This document shows, piece after piece, positions 1-13,477 of a DNA stretch of 64,000 bases. A program made the position numbers and the translations under genes. The notes beneath the pieces were generated by a model. It saw only the letters and a program-made list of their open reading frames with translations, was not told the origin of the DNA and searched no databases. Every line of letters starts with the position of its first letter. The stretch's first letter is position 1. Origin of the DNA: Phylloscopus collybita (lineage: Eukaryota; Chordata; Aves; Passeriformes; Phylloscopidae); assembly GCA_027886175.1 (NCBI GenBank), contig JAJNNQ010000137.1, positions 8,932,001 through 8,996,000 of the forward strand. Direction: 5' to 3'.

Positions 1-1935
1 AATACCTGCTTATTTGGGATCCCTTTTGGTCTATATTCATTTTCACACATTTAATTGGCAATGCCATGTTTTAATTTCCTACATTAGTTTAGGTTATTTC
101 CTTCACACTTAAAAAATTTATAGCCCAAAGCTGTTTAGTGACTCATGTCACTAGTTTTTTAATTTCCAAGTTAAATGGGCCTTCATATTTCTACAAATAA
201 CACATTTCCAAGAGTCATTATCAAAACAAGAACAGTTTGTCCCCACTCTCTGCAGATAGCAGTAATCTGAGGCTGTCTTTTCAACCTTGTTTCAATCTAA
301 TAGCTGGCCCATCTTGCTTTGGTGATTCCTGCTATTTACTCTTCCACCATTTTAAGCTCACATGTAATTTCAGAGAATTGCTCAGATTCTTCACTTGATA
401 ACTCTTATTTCCAAAGTCTTTTTTTTCAAAATTCTGTAGGGTAGAATAACCCTACAGAGTGCATGGAAAATTATTTCATCCGAATTGCTTTCCTGGGTAA
501 AGAAATTACTTCAGCACAGTTTAAGATGTTGTTCTTCTGATACTCAGCTCAAATGGTAAATTTCTCTGTAAAGGGTAGCCTTGGAATTTCACAAAATATC
601 CTTGCTCAGTGTGAGGTCAAATCTGTGTCTAATATACAGCTGTGGCTGAGATGGGTGAGACCATGGCTTAAAATCTTGTTCAGTATGAGGGAACATTAAG
701 AAAATAAACTATCTGGGTTGACCTGAAGTAGATGTGTTTGATCACCAGTTCTTTGTATATCCTCATTCTTTTGCCAGTTTACAGAAGATGCAACAAGCAG
801 TCCCAAGAGTTTTACCCTGTAGAGCCTAACAGAGCAAGCTGGAGCAGCTCTTGCTTTTAATGCTAGCAAACACTGCACAAAAACAGGAAAGCTGGCATTT
901 GGGGCACTTTGAGGTTAGAGCACTTGAAACACAAGGCTACTGAGATTGAAGGCCAGCCAAGCTTCTGTCATAAGATACTCTATTAGATGTCCATGCCCAA
1001 TTTTCTGATGTCTGTTGATCATCAGAAGTTTAGTGCTTCTCCCATGGGCTTGCATCTCTTTGAGAAGACTCAGTGTGATGCTTTCAGTCTTTTATTACAC
1101 CCAGAGTTTCTCAGAAGACAGACAGTTAAAAGAACATTTTTTTTTTCAAGTAATTGGAAGCCAGTTGCAGAAACTTAATCCTGAATCTGTACTTGAAGGT
1201 GTTTTTCCCTCCTCTTCTCCAAACAGAACCATCATTCCCAAGCTGTTTTGACAGTGTATTTCTGTTTCTAGACAGAAACTGGAAAAGGGGAACATCCACA
1301 ATTTGTTCACTTGGAGAAAGTGCTGGTTGAGTCTATTCTTTCCTCCATATGAACCACAGAGCTCTATAGTCAACTTTTTAAAATTTAAGTCTTAAAAATA
1401 TTTCCATTCACTGTAGAAGAATAGCTGGAGCGACTGAGAGTGCTGGATTGTTTCCATTTTCCTGCTGACTGATTTAGTAGTTCCTGGTTATAGGTCTTGT
1501 GTGAATGACCTATCTTCCCTGTATTAGGTTTCAAGAAAGCATCTTCTCTGTCTGTTCTCTGTTGAAAACAGATTTTTCTGAAAGATTAAATGAAGTCATG
1601 TGCCTTCCAAGATTTCCTCTTATTGATTTTAATACGACATTTTCTTCATACTGAGGTGTGACTTACACATTTTCCTTGGTTCTAAAAGTTTGTTTTCTAA
1701 CTAGGTCCATTAGCCAAAGTATAAATTAATACATATTTTTGCCATACTACTAATAATTTAAAAAAATAGAAATAAAAAGATGGAGCTGAAATGAGGGGTC
1801 AGTGCTAACCTCCATTTTATTGAATCAGCAATTCTTTTCCAAGAAGGCATAAGGAAATACATGTCCAATCATTCTGTTGAATTTTTTCTTCTGCCTGTAA
1901 ACAATACAGAGTAGTAAAGGTATCTATCTAACCAT

Positions 1936-1963
1936 TATAACTTTTTCTTGGGAAAAAGTTATA
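1936..1963. repeat. Perfect 12-bp inverted repeat, 4-nt loop
   Basis: Arms 1936-1947 (TATAACTTTTTC) and 1952-1963 are exact reverse complements around the loop TTGG. A second short pair, AGGTAT near 1918-1923 and ATACCT at 1961-1966, overlaps the right arm. The function is unknown; it may be chance or the remnant of a small inverted-repeat element. Confidence 0.85.
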
Positions 1964-4083
1964 CCTAGGCCTACACCAGGTATAAAATTATCATCCACTT
2001 TATTGGAATCTGAAATATTTACTGTAAGCAGTTGAGAACTTTTCCAACTCATTTACATATTATTCACTAGAATGGTTGAACTGAAACTTTTGCTCATGCA
2101 GAGCCTGTAAAACAGGCAGTTTAACAGAATCACTCAGAGGCAGCATTAACACCACATTTCAAACTCCTAAATGTGACATATGTACCCATTAACACCCATT
2201 CCAAGTTGAGAACATTTCATCTCATCCAGGGAACTACCAGCTAAAATAGGATTAACAGATGAAAATTAAATCAAACCACAACAATAGCTTTGTATAATAG
2301 AAAAATGTGTGCCTTATTTCAGAGAAAGCAGGTCACATTAGAGTTTCAAACTTTCATTTCATATTTCTATTTATCATAGTTCAATGGCTGGGCAGCCCAG
2401 ACATCATGATATTGCAGCCTTTAAAAAGTGCCAAGCACCTGATAAACAGCTGTAAAGAGTTTACAGAAAAAAGGCTGGAGAGGGTGAAGGGATATCTCCT
2501 TTCTCCCAGAGGGAGGCCAAATGAAGGTTAATAATGACCTTCAGTTAAGCTTTGTCTCTTCCATCTGCTGAGGCCTGAAGAGTCTTCTCTCTAAAAATGT
2601 AAGGCTTTAAGAATCATATGTAATTGGTGCAAGACCTTGCCTAAGACAAGTATTTTAAAAGTTTTTAAACTTCCTAAGGCTTTCTAAAAGTTGCCTTTTG
2701 GGTTTGTTGGGTTTGGGGTTGTTTTGGGGAGGGGTGGGGGGGCATCACTTAAGATCCAGGGAATAATTTGTGAAAAGGAAGGGCAAGGAAGCAATGAAAC
2801 ACAGCTCTTCCCACTCTCTGGATACTTAATATTCAAATGATGGAAATTGCCTCCACCTGAGTTCCTATTCAGGTAAACATTGTAGATGTTAGTAGACTAC
2901 ACCTTGTAGCTTCAGGCACCTGTGTGATACCAGATGACAGTATCTAATATTTGGACTCAAAGGAATCCACATGAAACTGTTCAAATGCTACAGACCAAAG
3001 CACTTCCTGCCAGAACTTTGATGTCAAAACCTGAGGACTAAAGAATTTTGTAGCATAGGCAGCTGTAAGCAGAAGCTCTGTAGCTCAGAGTTACCCTGCC
3101 CCAATACCATAATTAATTAACATTAAAATATAATTTTAATTAAATTTAATGCAATAGTTTCCTGTCCTTTATGTGGATATGAACCCAATTGACCAAGCAA
3201 GGTGGAAATTGTTCTGACACTTTCAGGACTTCACAGATCTTATGCAGACTGGTAAGACTAGAGGAGCAACACAGTGAACTCCGACTTTCTCATTAAAGTT
3301 TCTAAGACAACATTTGCATTTATTCAAAGAGAAAGGGCAAGACTGCAAATGAGTGTGCAGAGTTGTTTCTTGAACATCAGAGCATGGAACAAATTCTATC
3401 TTTCCACATAGAGTAGAAATATAACCATAGTTATACAAACTCTCACGAAAAATATTGCATGGCAGCAAGCATTGCCACATCATCAGAACTCCAAAGTTTT
3501 GTATGCAACCAGCAGACAGAGGTCTAGATGTATCTGTAAAAATCTCAACATGTAGAAAATGTGGGTGTCTCACAGGATATGAGATGATCTCTGTATCCAG
3601 ATTCTGAATTTGTCACAAAACCAGCTGTAAAACTATATGTGGATTTCATTTCATGTCACAAACTGACACTGTGATTCATTACTTTCATAGAGCAGACAGG
3701 GGAAAAAAAAAAAGGAATAATGTTGAACTTCAGAATTTTCAAAATCCAGTCATGAACCTAAACTTGGATCCATTAGAACAATTTACCAAGTGAAGTGATC
3801 TTATAGAAAAAAAAATCAATATGGAAAATTATGTGAATTAGTGAAAACAGTAAAAAAACTAAAAATACAGCATACTGAATGTGTAATCAGGATACAGCTG
3901 TTTCAAAAGCGACAGCTATGGGTTGATTATAAATAGATGAAGCAAAACTTCTAACACATTTCTAAAGGCTTAAATCAAGCTTTTCTAGATTGAAGTAAAT
4001 TCTAGGTTCTTACTGGTTTTAGGAATCCAGCAACAGAGATACAAGAAATTACTTCAAACACTAGTTTTTACAGCAAAGTCAGT

Positions 4084-4106
4084 AAAAAAAAAAAAAAAAA
4101 AAAAAA
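4084..4106 (+). repeat. Poly(A) run, 23 nt
   Basis: Uninterrupted run of A. Together with the longer run at 4307 it brackets about 200 bp of unique sequence. Seen directly; the exact length depends on sequencing accuracy in homopolymers. Confidence 0.9.
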
Positions 4107-4305
4107 GCCTAGATATGAAAACTCCTTTCAGGTCACATATGTTATGGTGGAGAAATACGCTACACCAAGCAAATTCATGCCTAAGGGAAGGACTTAATAT
4201 TCTTTTCTGTGTGCTGGAACAATACTGTTTTGGCTTCCATGGATTTTGCAGATGTCTTGATCTCCCATTTGTACTCACCTGTGAGGCATTTGTCACACCT
4301 TGGCA

Positions 4306-4306
<1 letters not shown>

Positions 4307-4347
<41 letters not shown>
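4307..4347 (+). repeat. Poly(A) run, 41 nt
   Basis: Uninterrupted run of A, followed by CCTAACCTAAAGG. It could be an expanded A-tract or the tail of a retroposed RNA. No AATAAA lies just upstream and no target-site duplication is obvious. CR1 retroposition does not make poly(A) tails, so a retrocopy would need another source of machinery. Confidence 0.9.
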
Positions 4348-4350
<3 letters not shown>

Positions 4351-6262
4351 AACCTAAAGGAACCCTCAGAATTCCAAACAGAAAACATCAAAAACATCAG
4401 GAGACATACAGGTCATGTAAACACAATGGGAACTGAGGTAATGGATTAGTTTGGGACAGGCATGAGAGAGCCATGGTTCAGGCTGTTGAATGCAGGGCAA
4501 CTGGCAATAATAAGCTATAATACTGAGTTTGACCTCTCATCTCTGAAATGTCACTCTTGCCCAGTATTTCTCAGCAGTATTTTGCTGATGTGTCACCACA
4601 GGCATAGGAATTCACTCACAACACCATCAGCTGAAAGTGATAAAGCTTGGCTGCCTCTCTGGAAAAACATGGGTGTCTTTCCTCCAGGTGAAATATTGAG
4701 AGTAACACTATGATTTTAAAATTTATTCCCTTGTATTTCCATCCAAGAAGGCAGCCTATGATCAATCTGGAACTGAGCTAATCAATCATGGAATAGAGAT
4801 AATGAATAATTTTATCTGAAAATAATGTAGACTGACAGATTCCACTTCTGTTTGTGGGCAATAGTGGAACAAATGAGATTAATAGAGTTGAAAAGATAAA
4901 AAACTTGGTTTACCAGTGAAGAATCACTGTGAAGAATAAGAGTTCTGTCTTAAAGTTTGCCCAAGGATTGATGATATGAGAATTGCTTCATTTATTGCTT
5001 CTAGTTCAAATTACTTACCTGTTTTTGCATTTTGTTTGAGGAGTTACACTCAGCTTCCTGGTCGCACATCAGGCAGGCAGCATGCAGCGTTCATGCAAAA
5101 TACTTCACCAAAATACTATATAGTTAGTCAGACATAAAAAATATTGATTGCCAGTATACAGCAAGAAACTGTTGGGGCTCTGGCTCTTATTAAGTTTCCA
5201 GTTAGATACTTTACTAATTTATTTTTAAAGCAGAATCTCTTTTAACTACTTACATAGGAGTTCACAGTTCAGCAAAATAACATAAAACCTCATTAAGTCT
5301 TCCCAGAAAAATAACTTTGAGAAACAGTATTTTCTATCTTTAGTATATTTGCTCAGTAGGTTGAAGCATGAAAATAGCAGCTGCATTGGAGGACATTTAG
5401 CAAAAAAAAAATCCCCAAACCTGTATTAATATTCCCAGACAATTGTGTTATTTAATATGAAGATAGCTACTCTATTGTTCCTGTATTAATTACTATGTGT
5501 AGTGTCACTGTGTCCTTTTCATTTATATTTCTCAACTTGCTAAATGCCAAATACTGGATGATTTGTTCATGTAGTGCAGTAATGTTCAAAACACAAAATA
5601 AAGCAATCTGAAGTAAAAATAACGTATGTTATACTAACACCAAATGGTTTCAAATTAGATTAAGGCATCTTCCATCAAAATATGTTCATTAAAATTCTAT
5701 GCATGTAGTAAGAGAGATCCAGATGGGTAGGAGAAGTTGAGAAATATAATGCATAGCTATGTTATGTCTGAAGAGGGATGGAGATATTCCCTGTGACTAT
5801 AGATTGTGTGCTTACACACCTTTGCAAACTGCTTTTCTCAAAATCACCAAATGCAAAGAATGTTTCACGAGGAATATGAGGACGGCCCATGGGGGCTTTC
5901 ATTTTTACAAGATTATATTAAATATTTCAGATAAATAACTGGTTTTCTGTCACTTTAATCAGAAGAGCAGTGTTAATCATTCTATTGTTTGTTTGTTTGT
6001 TTGTTTTCCTTCAGGCTATTGATTTGAACTATTAACACAACTGGAGAAAAAAAATACAGTGGTGTACTATTTGATTTAGAACACCTTATTCTACGTGAAA
6101 ACAAACTTCATCTGCAAAAGATGATAAAGCAATATCTGAATGTAAAATATAAAAGTGAAACTGTTTGCAGCATGTGATTTTGATAAATTACATTTTTTCT
6201 TCATGTCAGTGGTACTGATGTCTTACAAGTTTTTAGTAACCAAATGTTCCTGCCCTGTACAG

Positions 6263-6404
6263 CAAGGTCTACCAATCACCGACCTGCAGAAAGTTCTGTC
6301 TCCACTGGCTCATCAGCCAGTAGTTTTGGCAGTGGATACAGCATGGATAGTGAAGGCAGCAGCAGTGCCACGGGAGAGAATAATCTATTTCCCATCCCAA
6401 GAAT
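6263..6404 (+). CDS. PCLO: PCLO coding exon: Ser-rich linker between C2A and C2B
   Basis: Coding exon of piccolo, a presynaptic active-zone scaffold. The acceptor is CCTGCCCTGTACAG before 6263 and the donor is GTAAGG at 6405. The first two bases finish a codon begun upstream; 46 codons follow, and the last two bases (AT) begin an Ile codon finished in the next exon. The frame reads R-S-T-N-H-R-P-A-E, then a Ser/Gly-rich stretch ([15 protein letters not shown]), then NNLFPIPR. This matches my recollection of the vertebrate PCLO linker downstream of C2A. The sequence is low-complexity and probably disordered. A second AG four bases further on (CAAG) is possible, but using it would shift the phase. 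The gene is assigned with high confidence from this exon together with the C2B exons, not from this exon alone. Confidence 0.9.
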
Positions 6405-9400
6405 GTAAGGTTTTTCTGTTAATATATTGCATCCTCCATGCACAATTTATAACACTTTCACTTGCCAGTCATCTTCTTATGCAGTTTCCTCTGCAGACTT
6501 GAGTTATGCAGTAGAATAGCAGCTAACTGGGGGGAATTCCCCAGAGTTCACACTTTTATTCTGATTTGTTCAGCATTGAATTGTTAATAACTAAAAAAAA
6601 TCTCTGCCTCAGCCTCATGAATTTCTTCCTGTCATGTAGGAGATGTGCTGGTCTCAGACTTTAATGAAAATATGTAGAGATGGGCTTGGCTTATGTTTCA
6701 AAAGTATGACTATTGTAAGATTGAGAAAGTTTAGTTTAAGATTTCAGATTTTCCTCCCTCTGTAAAGAGATGTTACTAGTGCAATGGGAATTCATGTTCT
6801 GGATACAGCCCAACTTTTTCCAAGTTTTTAGGAGGTTCAGTAGAATTTCTTAGTTTTTGGCTGGAAAAAGCTTTTTAGTACAGAGTCCCTGTAGGAATTA
6901 TCAAGCTACTATCAGTGTAATGATCCCATAAAATGATATAATTTCTGAATTTTTTACCCAGTTAAGTACTCTACAGAGAAAGTTTTGCCAGGATTTTTTC
7001 ACCTCCTCTGCCAGCATACACCATCATTTAGCAATTTCATTTATATTTCCCAATAGGACAAAGTAACTTCTGATCAGCTTAGTGATTCTGGCCCAAAAAA
7101 TATTTATAGATTGACTGTTCTCAAAATATTAATTGGTGGTCATTGTTCATTCATTTTCTCTAATTGTTGTTCAGTGTTTTTTCTGGAACAAAAAAATTTT
7201 ACTTTTCCCATGAAGTTGTGAACTATTAGTCACAAAAGACATAAGCTTCCCATAAAAACTTAAGTGAAAATTCTCTAGAACTGTGATATTTCTGAGTAAT
7301 TATAGTTTTCAAAAATAAAGCCCAATTGTATTTGTCTACATCTTGTTAATACAGTAACTAAAGGAAAATAGTAAATCTAAGACTTCAATCTTGCCTTCAG
7401 AATCTAAGAAGATTATGTAAGCTTAGATTGTAGGATGCCAATTGCTTGATTTGTATTGATTTTTTCACTCATGTTGTTCTAGGCTAAAAGATGATCTTTG
7501 TCTTCGACAACATCAAAAGAAAAAGAAAAATATTGGGTCATCATTCCTAGTGAGAAAAACAAAGATGTATAAAATCTTTGTGCACAATAACACAAGATGG
7601 AGCTCTCAATAAAAATTTTCAATTCACACAGGCCAAATTTGAGTCCAAATAACATCATTTACTGTGTACTGACTAGCAATGTACCTACAGTTAATTGCTA
7701 TTTGGCTGACAGACTCATTGATCTCTTTAGCCTGAGGCCAGCCCCACTTCTACTGAAAAGCAGGAGGAAGTCTCCACAGCTTCAGATTTTCTCACAGAAA
7801 TTTGTTGTAATGAATTATACTTAATTAAATAAAATAGATCCATGTCTCATTTTTTGTAAGGCTATACTATTTATTTTTATTATGGCATTTTAAAGTAAGT
7901 TATTTATACACTGATATTAGACAGTCTTTAAAATTACACAGGAAATTTATACAGACAGGACTTGCTTCATTTTTCATGTTAGTCTCCAGGGCTTTACATA
8001 GCAGTGTAAGGAAAATAAATGACAAGACAACTGTTTACTATCAGATCATTCATGGAGAAAATATTTAAAATGGATAATTGTTTCCATTTTGAATTCTGTG
8101 TAAAAATTCTTATTTATATTAATATATGGATAATTGAAATTCTTCTAATGATTTGTATTCACGCTGGCTTGATAATGACTTCAGGGACTCTGACCTTGTA
8201 ATCTAATCCAGCAAATCATAAAACCACAGCTTACAATTTGAATGTGAAGTATTAAGTAGACTAAATATTTTTAAGTGTCTTGGCATTCAAAAACCTTTTA
8301 AGTTATAAGCCGTGTTCTTAAACTAAGTTTCTGGTCTATCAACAGAAATTGTTGGATATGCTGAATTATAAACTCTTTGTTTTAGTCGTTCTTTTAACCA
8401 TAGGAACAATTAGGCTCGAAGCAGAATAAAATAATTAAATAGTGATACCATGGGAATTTTTTGATGAGGTAACTAATTAGAATACTTGCCAATATTAAGT
8501 AGTTATAACTATCCAGGGAAATTAATAATTATATAGTTACATAAATCTGATTATGTCTTGTACAGTCTTTCTAATTTGGATTTTTTTAAATATTCCTATT
8601 ATCCAGTTGTAATATTCCTGAAAGCTACTCATGTTCTTATCTCTGATAAAGACCAGGTTCTCTATGCTTTTGTTTTGTGTAACCCTTTATAGCAATACAT
8701 TGGCTGTAAAATAAAATTAATTTTGAATTCAAAGGTGAAAAACAATTGAAAGATGTATAAGGAATATAACCATTGAGAGAAATAGTTCTTATACCATATT
8801 TGTAATGATTTATGAAGCATTACCTACAGAAGAAGAAAAAATTAGCTTTCAGTTAAAACTGAACATAAAATCACTTGAAAAACTGCGATTTTATAATAAT
8901 TTTTTAGTTCCCTGTGAACTTCAGATATGAAGCTGGCTCACACATAGAAAAGAACACTGCTGACCCTTTAACCCTCAAGGAATCACATGCAACTGAAGAT
9001 AATGCCTTATAGTCTCTATCACAGCAGTCAGTCTAAAGGCAAAAAGAAAACTAGAAGCACAAATGTTTGAGAGTGATTATAATCATGCCTTAGAGCTTGC
9101 AACAAGTATATTTAAAGACAGCTTATATTTTACCTAACTTTCATTGTGTAAAAATAGACATCAAGATTCTAATGCAGGTTCTTTTTGTAGAAAATGCAGA
9201 AAAATAGGGAATCCTAGAGCATGAGTTATTCCACTCAACATTAAGATTAATGTCAAGCTTTCAGAATTGTTGCTTATGCTAAATCTAAACTGTAAAGAAA
9301 AGCAATCATTCAAGATTATCACAACCACAAGTCTTCCTTACCTTTAAAGTAAGGGTATTGTAGACCAAATATCTTTTTTTTTGTGGCTGCTTATTATATA

Positions 9401-9655
9401 TTTCACTGTTGACTATAACAAGACAAAGTGAGAAGGTGTGCAGCCTCAGACTGATGTGGGGCAAGTAGCAGACAGCACCTGACAGACCCATTCTGTAAGA
9501 ATATACAGGCTTAGCAAAATGTGATTGCAGCTGCCTTCATAAGAGAAAAAGATAATATTCTTAAAAGAATAAGCCTTGTTGGCTTAGGTGCATCGGTGTT
9601 TAAACTCTCATCTTTCTATGGTTTTATTGACAACAACCACCATATCTTTTAACAG
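6405..9655 (+). other. PCLO: PCLO intron, about 3.25 kb
   Basis: Starts GTAAGG and ends ATCTTTTAACAG, a canonical GT-AG intron in phase 2. The content is unique AT-rich sequence without recognisable transposons. Short open frames near 7597 and 8019 look like chance. Nothing regulatory could be supported. Confidence 0.85.
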
Positions 9656-9723
9656 AGGGAAGATGAGCCAGAATGGACAAGAACCAGTAAAGCAGTCAGG
9701 AGTAGGAGTAACGGATTCAGAAG
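9656..9723 (+). CDS. PCLO: PCLO coding exon: linker preceding C2B (68 bp)
   Basis: Small 68-bp exon. Its first base completes the Ile codon left open at 6404, 22 codons follow ([15 protein letters not shown] and so on to D-S-E), and its last base G opens a Gly codon. The acceptor is TCTTTTAACAG and the donor is G|GTAAAA at 9724. The sequence resembles the remembered PCLO motif GKMGQNGQ(D/E)PVKQ, with Ser in place of the first Gly after Met. The segment is hydrophilic and probably disordered, linking the two C2 domains. If the intron were retained, translation would continue 14 codons (KKKYKQ to the stop) and give a product without C2B. Confidence 0.9.
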
Positions 9724-12700
9724 GTAAAAAGAAATACAAACAGCTCTACAGTGGTACCCCATGTTTGTAGGATGGATGTGCCTATTGCTTTTACTTGTTA
9801 TGCCATGAAAAATTAGTCTATGCTCTCTTTGTATTGTAGATTAAAATCCTGACCTTCATTTTCTCTGGGCCCTTTTCACAGAATGTCAACGTAATGAGTC
9901 TTCAGTTTAAATGAGAATGGTGTCTCACCTGTTTATTTAAAGTAATTAAATAGTTAGATTACAATGAATAATATATAATAATTCCTGTCTTCTGATATTC
10001 ATTGCTTCTCAAATAAGAAATACAAAGTATGGACCTGATTCAATACTCAGTAGATTCAAAGAATATATCTAGTGCCTGTCAGGCTCTATTTTCATAACAT
10101 TTCAGAATATTTACTTCATAAAGCAATTATTAATTTCAGTGTTTACATAAAACATTAATTTTAAATAAAAATATTAGTTGAGCAGTCTTGACTGCTGCAC
10201 TTAATGCAGATACACTGTAATGAAACCTTTACTGGATTGGGAAATCCTGAGTGATTTTGTTTTGGTATTAATGTGGTGCTGAGAAAGAAGAAAACATTGT
10301 ATTAATGGAACTGGAAAGTGCCTGACAGAACAACTTTCAAAATTTCATAGGAAATGTGATTATCTTTATCATGTGTAATAATGGAAAACCTCATGAAAAT
10401 GAAGAATGTTTTGTACTGAATGACACATTATGAAAATTCCATTTTCCTTTACATACAAGATATATTCTTTCAAGTGTATATTTATGCTGACCACAAATAT
10501 AAAACTTAATTATCATGACCTTCACTTTATTGTAAAATAAGATCTTTGTCATTTAGATGCATTTCAATGAGGCTTTGAGTATCAATTAATTAATAAATTG
10601 AAATTTATACATACAAGTGATAAATTGATCTTAAGTTTAGTAATTTAAAAAAATCAACACTTTTTGGGTTTCTAAAACCTCCATACATGGGGAAATTAGT
10701 GTTTCCATATTTAAGGTAAGAGCAGTCTAATGTTCCACAGAGCTGAAGAGGTCAAATTAGAATTTATAGGTGTATCTGTAAAGTTCTTTTCCAAAGCAAG
10801 AATTCTTACCCATGTAGATGTATTTTACTAAATATTTCCGTACATAGTACTCATGAAAAAAATACTTAATAATCTGCTTGATCAAATATCAAATACTTTG
10901 ATAATCTTCCCATCAAAATTCAATATCTCAATAGTATATTTGAGCATTTGAAAAAAAAATCAGTTTTTTAAAAGAGGAATGGTGGGATGAATGTGGAAAG
11001 TCAGATTTTTTTTTTCATTTTTATTTGGTCATAATGAGTTTTATACAGATTTATAATTGTAAAAAAATACCTTTTCATTACTTTGTTCATCATAAGTTGC
11101 CCCTTAGGTTATGTCTTGAATCCTGAATTTCAGACCCTACAAATACAAAATCTTTTCATTTCTTATTGGTATTAATAATTAACCCCCAAACCCAAACAAA
11201 CTCAAATAATAAAAAACAAACAATACCCAAAACACCTTTTGAAACATTCTGAAAGACGTGTTGATAACATTTGGTCTGAAATTACCTTTCCAAAGTTATG
11301 TTTCTTCTTGTCTTCAAAATTTGCAAATAAGTCAAGGGCTGCAATTCCCTAATTTTCATTTACAGTGCAATTCACCTCTGCTACCCTGAGAACTCTCGGT
11401 GTTACAACTCCTAGTCTGATAGAATGACAGGTTCTTATCGAGTGTTTTTTGCCATTGAGAGAGGCTGGTGCAGTCAGCCTGGATTTTAGTATTTGGTTTC
11501 TAGCTGATTAAGAGAGGAAAGGTCAGTGTCAAAGGATAAATTAAATTAAAGCTGGAAAACAAATCAAGAGCATTTGAGTTGCAGCATGTAAATATAACTA
11601 TTTTTGGGAAAGTAGTTCGGGATTTAGAGGAACTCAAGATTAACAGAGAATTACTTCAGTGTAACAGAATTATTGTGGCATTTTTAAAATAAAAGAATAA
11701 AAGAGAATGAAAATCTTAAAATCATGCCTTCTCTGTAGTTCACTTACCTGTGTTGTGGGTCAGATGAGCTCTGAAATTAAGTGGAACCAAATATTCTTTT
11801 CCACTTTTCATTCACTGTAGAGATCTCCCAAACCTGGAATTTGTATTCTTAACTGCAAATAATGACTTAGAGTAACATTTAAAACTTCTTAATACTGGTA
11901 CTCTTTTTTTACATTGTCAGATATTCTTAGGGCATTACTTCTGTAAAAAGTAGCCTTGGGTTAGTCTCTTTAAAATGGTGAGGAATAAATATAGTTGATT
12001 GAACGTGCAGACCTACTGCTATGTGAAATGTTTTAGTCATCCAAGTCATTCACACAGGCCTGAGGAATATGGCAGGGGACTTAGAGGATGTTTAAGACCA
12101 GTAGCTGCAGGCAAAGCAAGGTAGGACCCTCAAATGGCAATCAGAATTGATTTCTAGGTGGCTGAATCAGAACTGTAGCAACAGGGTTCAGCTCACTGGG
12201 GTATGACAGCAAAATTTAGGCATTTACAGAAGTGGAATTTCCAGGGAAAAAAATGCTCACTTTTTAATTGTTTGGCCAGTTGTGTTAATGTTTTGTTGAG
12301 AATAGTTTTTGTGCTATTACCACATATCAGTATAGTTATACTTAAATACTGGAAACAGTACTACTTTGCAGACATAACCAAATGGTCAATATAAACAACT
12401 GTGATTCTGTGATAATCTTTGTTTCTCTGAATATATTATCTTCTCATATTCTGTATTTTTGTACTACTTAATATAGAAAAAATCAGAGTTTTGTTCTTGG
12501 ACACTGTATTAGTTATTTTTATGATATGCATTGTTGCATGCTATCTTACTCTGGGCATTCTGCCCTGAGCAGATGAAATACTTCATCTTCTTGAGCTTCA
12601 GTAAATCTTATTACACATATTGTGATCTCCATTAAGTTACACAAGCCAGCTTCTGTATTTGTTTCAGAAAGTGCAATATACCTTGTTCAAAGATTTCTTA

Positions 12701-13279
12701 TGACATGATTAGAGTATTACAGACATTATAAAAAGCCACTTGCATCCATGTAAGGTTTGAAAATAATAATTAAAAGCACATGATTAATATCTCGATTCAG
12801 TTGTAGATCATGATTGGTATATCTGTCCTATGAAGTTGCTCAGCCAATAGGCTCCAGATGTTATTTTTCACCTACCAACCATTTATCCATCTTAAAAATA
12901 TATGGGGAAAATTATTTCCATGCATTTTAAATGTGTGAATTTGCTAGGTAATGCCAAGGTGCCGTTATTTCTAGTAGAAGAGAAATATATAGATACAAAT
13001 AGCATTGTTATGGAAATGTTGTATCTTCTCCTTTTGAAGATTCTGTATGTATGCAAAATATCACTCCTCTATCACTCCTCAATCCTCAAGCATTGAGGTT
13101 CATCTCAAAAGAAGACTCTTTTAGGAGTATGTCAGGGGTTTTTTTAAGTGAATGAGTACTCACGGTGATTCTGTCATCCTCTGTGGTTGACCTTATTGTT
13201 GTGAGGATTTGTCAGTCAGAAAATTGTATTCTTTTTATAGGAGCAGTGTAGCAGCTCACCCACATCTTCCAAGAGAGTG

Positions 13280-13477
13280 GTTTTTGGTGTTTTTTTTCTT
13301 GGTGGGGTTTTTTTTTGTGTTTTTTTGGTTTGGTTTGGTTTTTGTTTGTTGTTTGTTGTTGGTTTTTTTGTTGTTGGGTTTTTTGTGTGTGTGTGTGTGT
13401 GTTTTGTTGTTTGTTTGTTTGTTTGTTTGTTTGTTTGTTTGTTTTGGGGGTTGTGTGGGTTTTTAAATTTTTTTTTA
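13280..13477. repeat. T/G low-complexity block with (TG)n and (GTTT)n
   Basis: About 200 bp made almost only of T and G on the + strand. It includes a TG run near 13385-13401 and a (TTTG)n tetranucleotide run to about 13446, followed by T-rich sequence. It produces long Phe/Val/Cys-rich (+) and Lys/Thr/Asn/Gln-rich (-) open frames in several phases, which are artefacts of composition. Confidence 0.9.

Larger units (their letters stand above)
1..6262 (+). other. PCLO: PCLO intron sequence upstream of the first visible exon
   Basis: No exon is recognisable here on either strand. The first visible PCLO exon opens in mid-codon at its left edge, so this stretch must be intronic, with the donor exon outside the window. 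It holds A-rich runs (4084-4106 and 4307-4347), a perfect hairpin at 1936-1963, a short (GTTT)n run just before 6006, and otherwise unique AT-rich sequence. Open frames here, the longest at 3223-3573 on the minus strand, have no recognisable family and no splice context. The intronic assignment is inferred from the exon structure. Confidence 0.75.

Noticed and set aside
3223..3573. 116-codon minus-strand frame with Cys/His spacing recalling a zinc finger
   Set aside because: Spacing does not match a known zinc-finger pattern, and there is no splice or promoter context.
12394..12412. TGTGATTCTGTGATAATC resembling a CR1 terminal repeat
   Set aside because: No CR1 body precedes it; probably chance.
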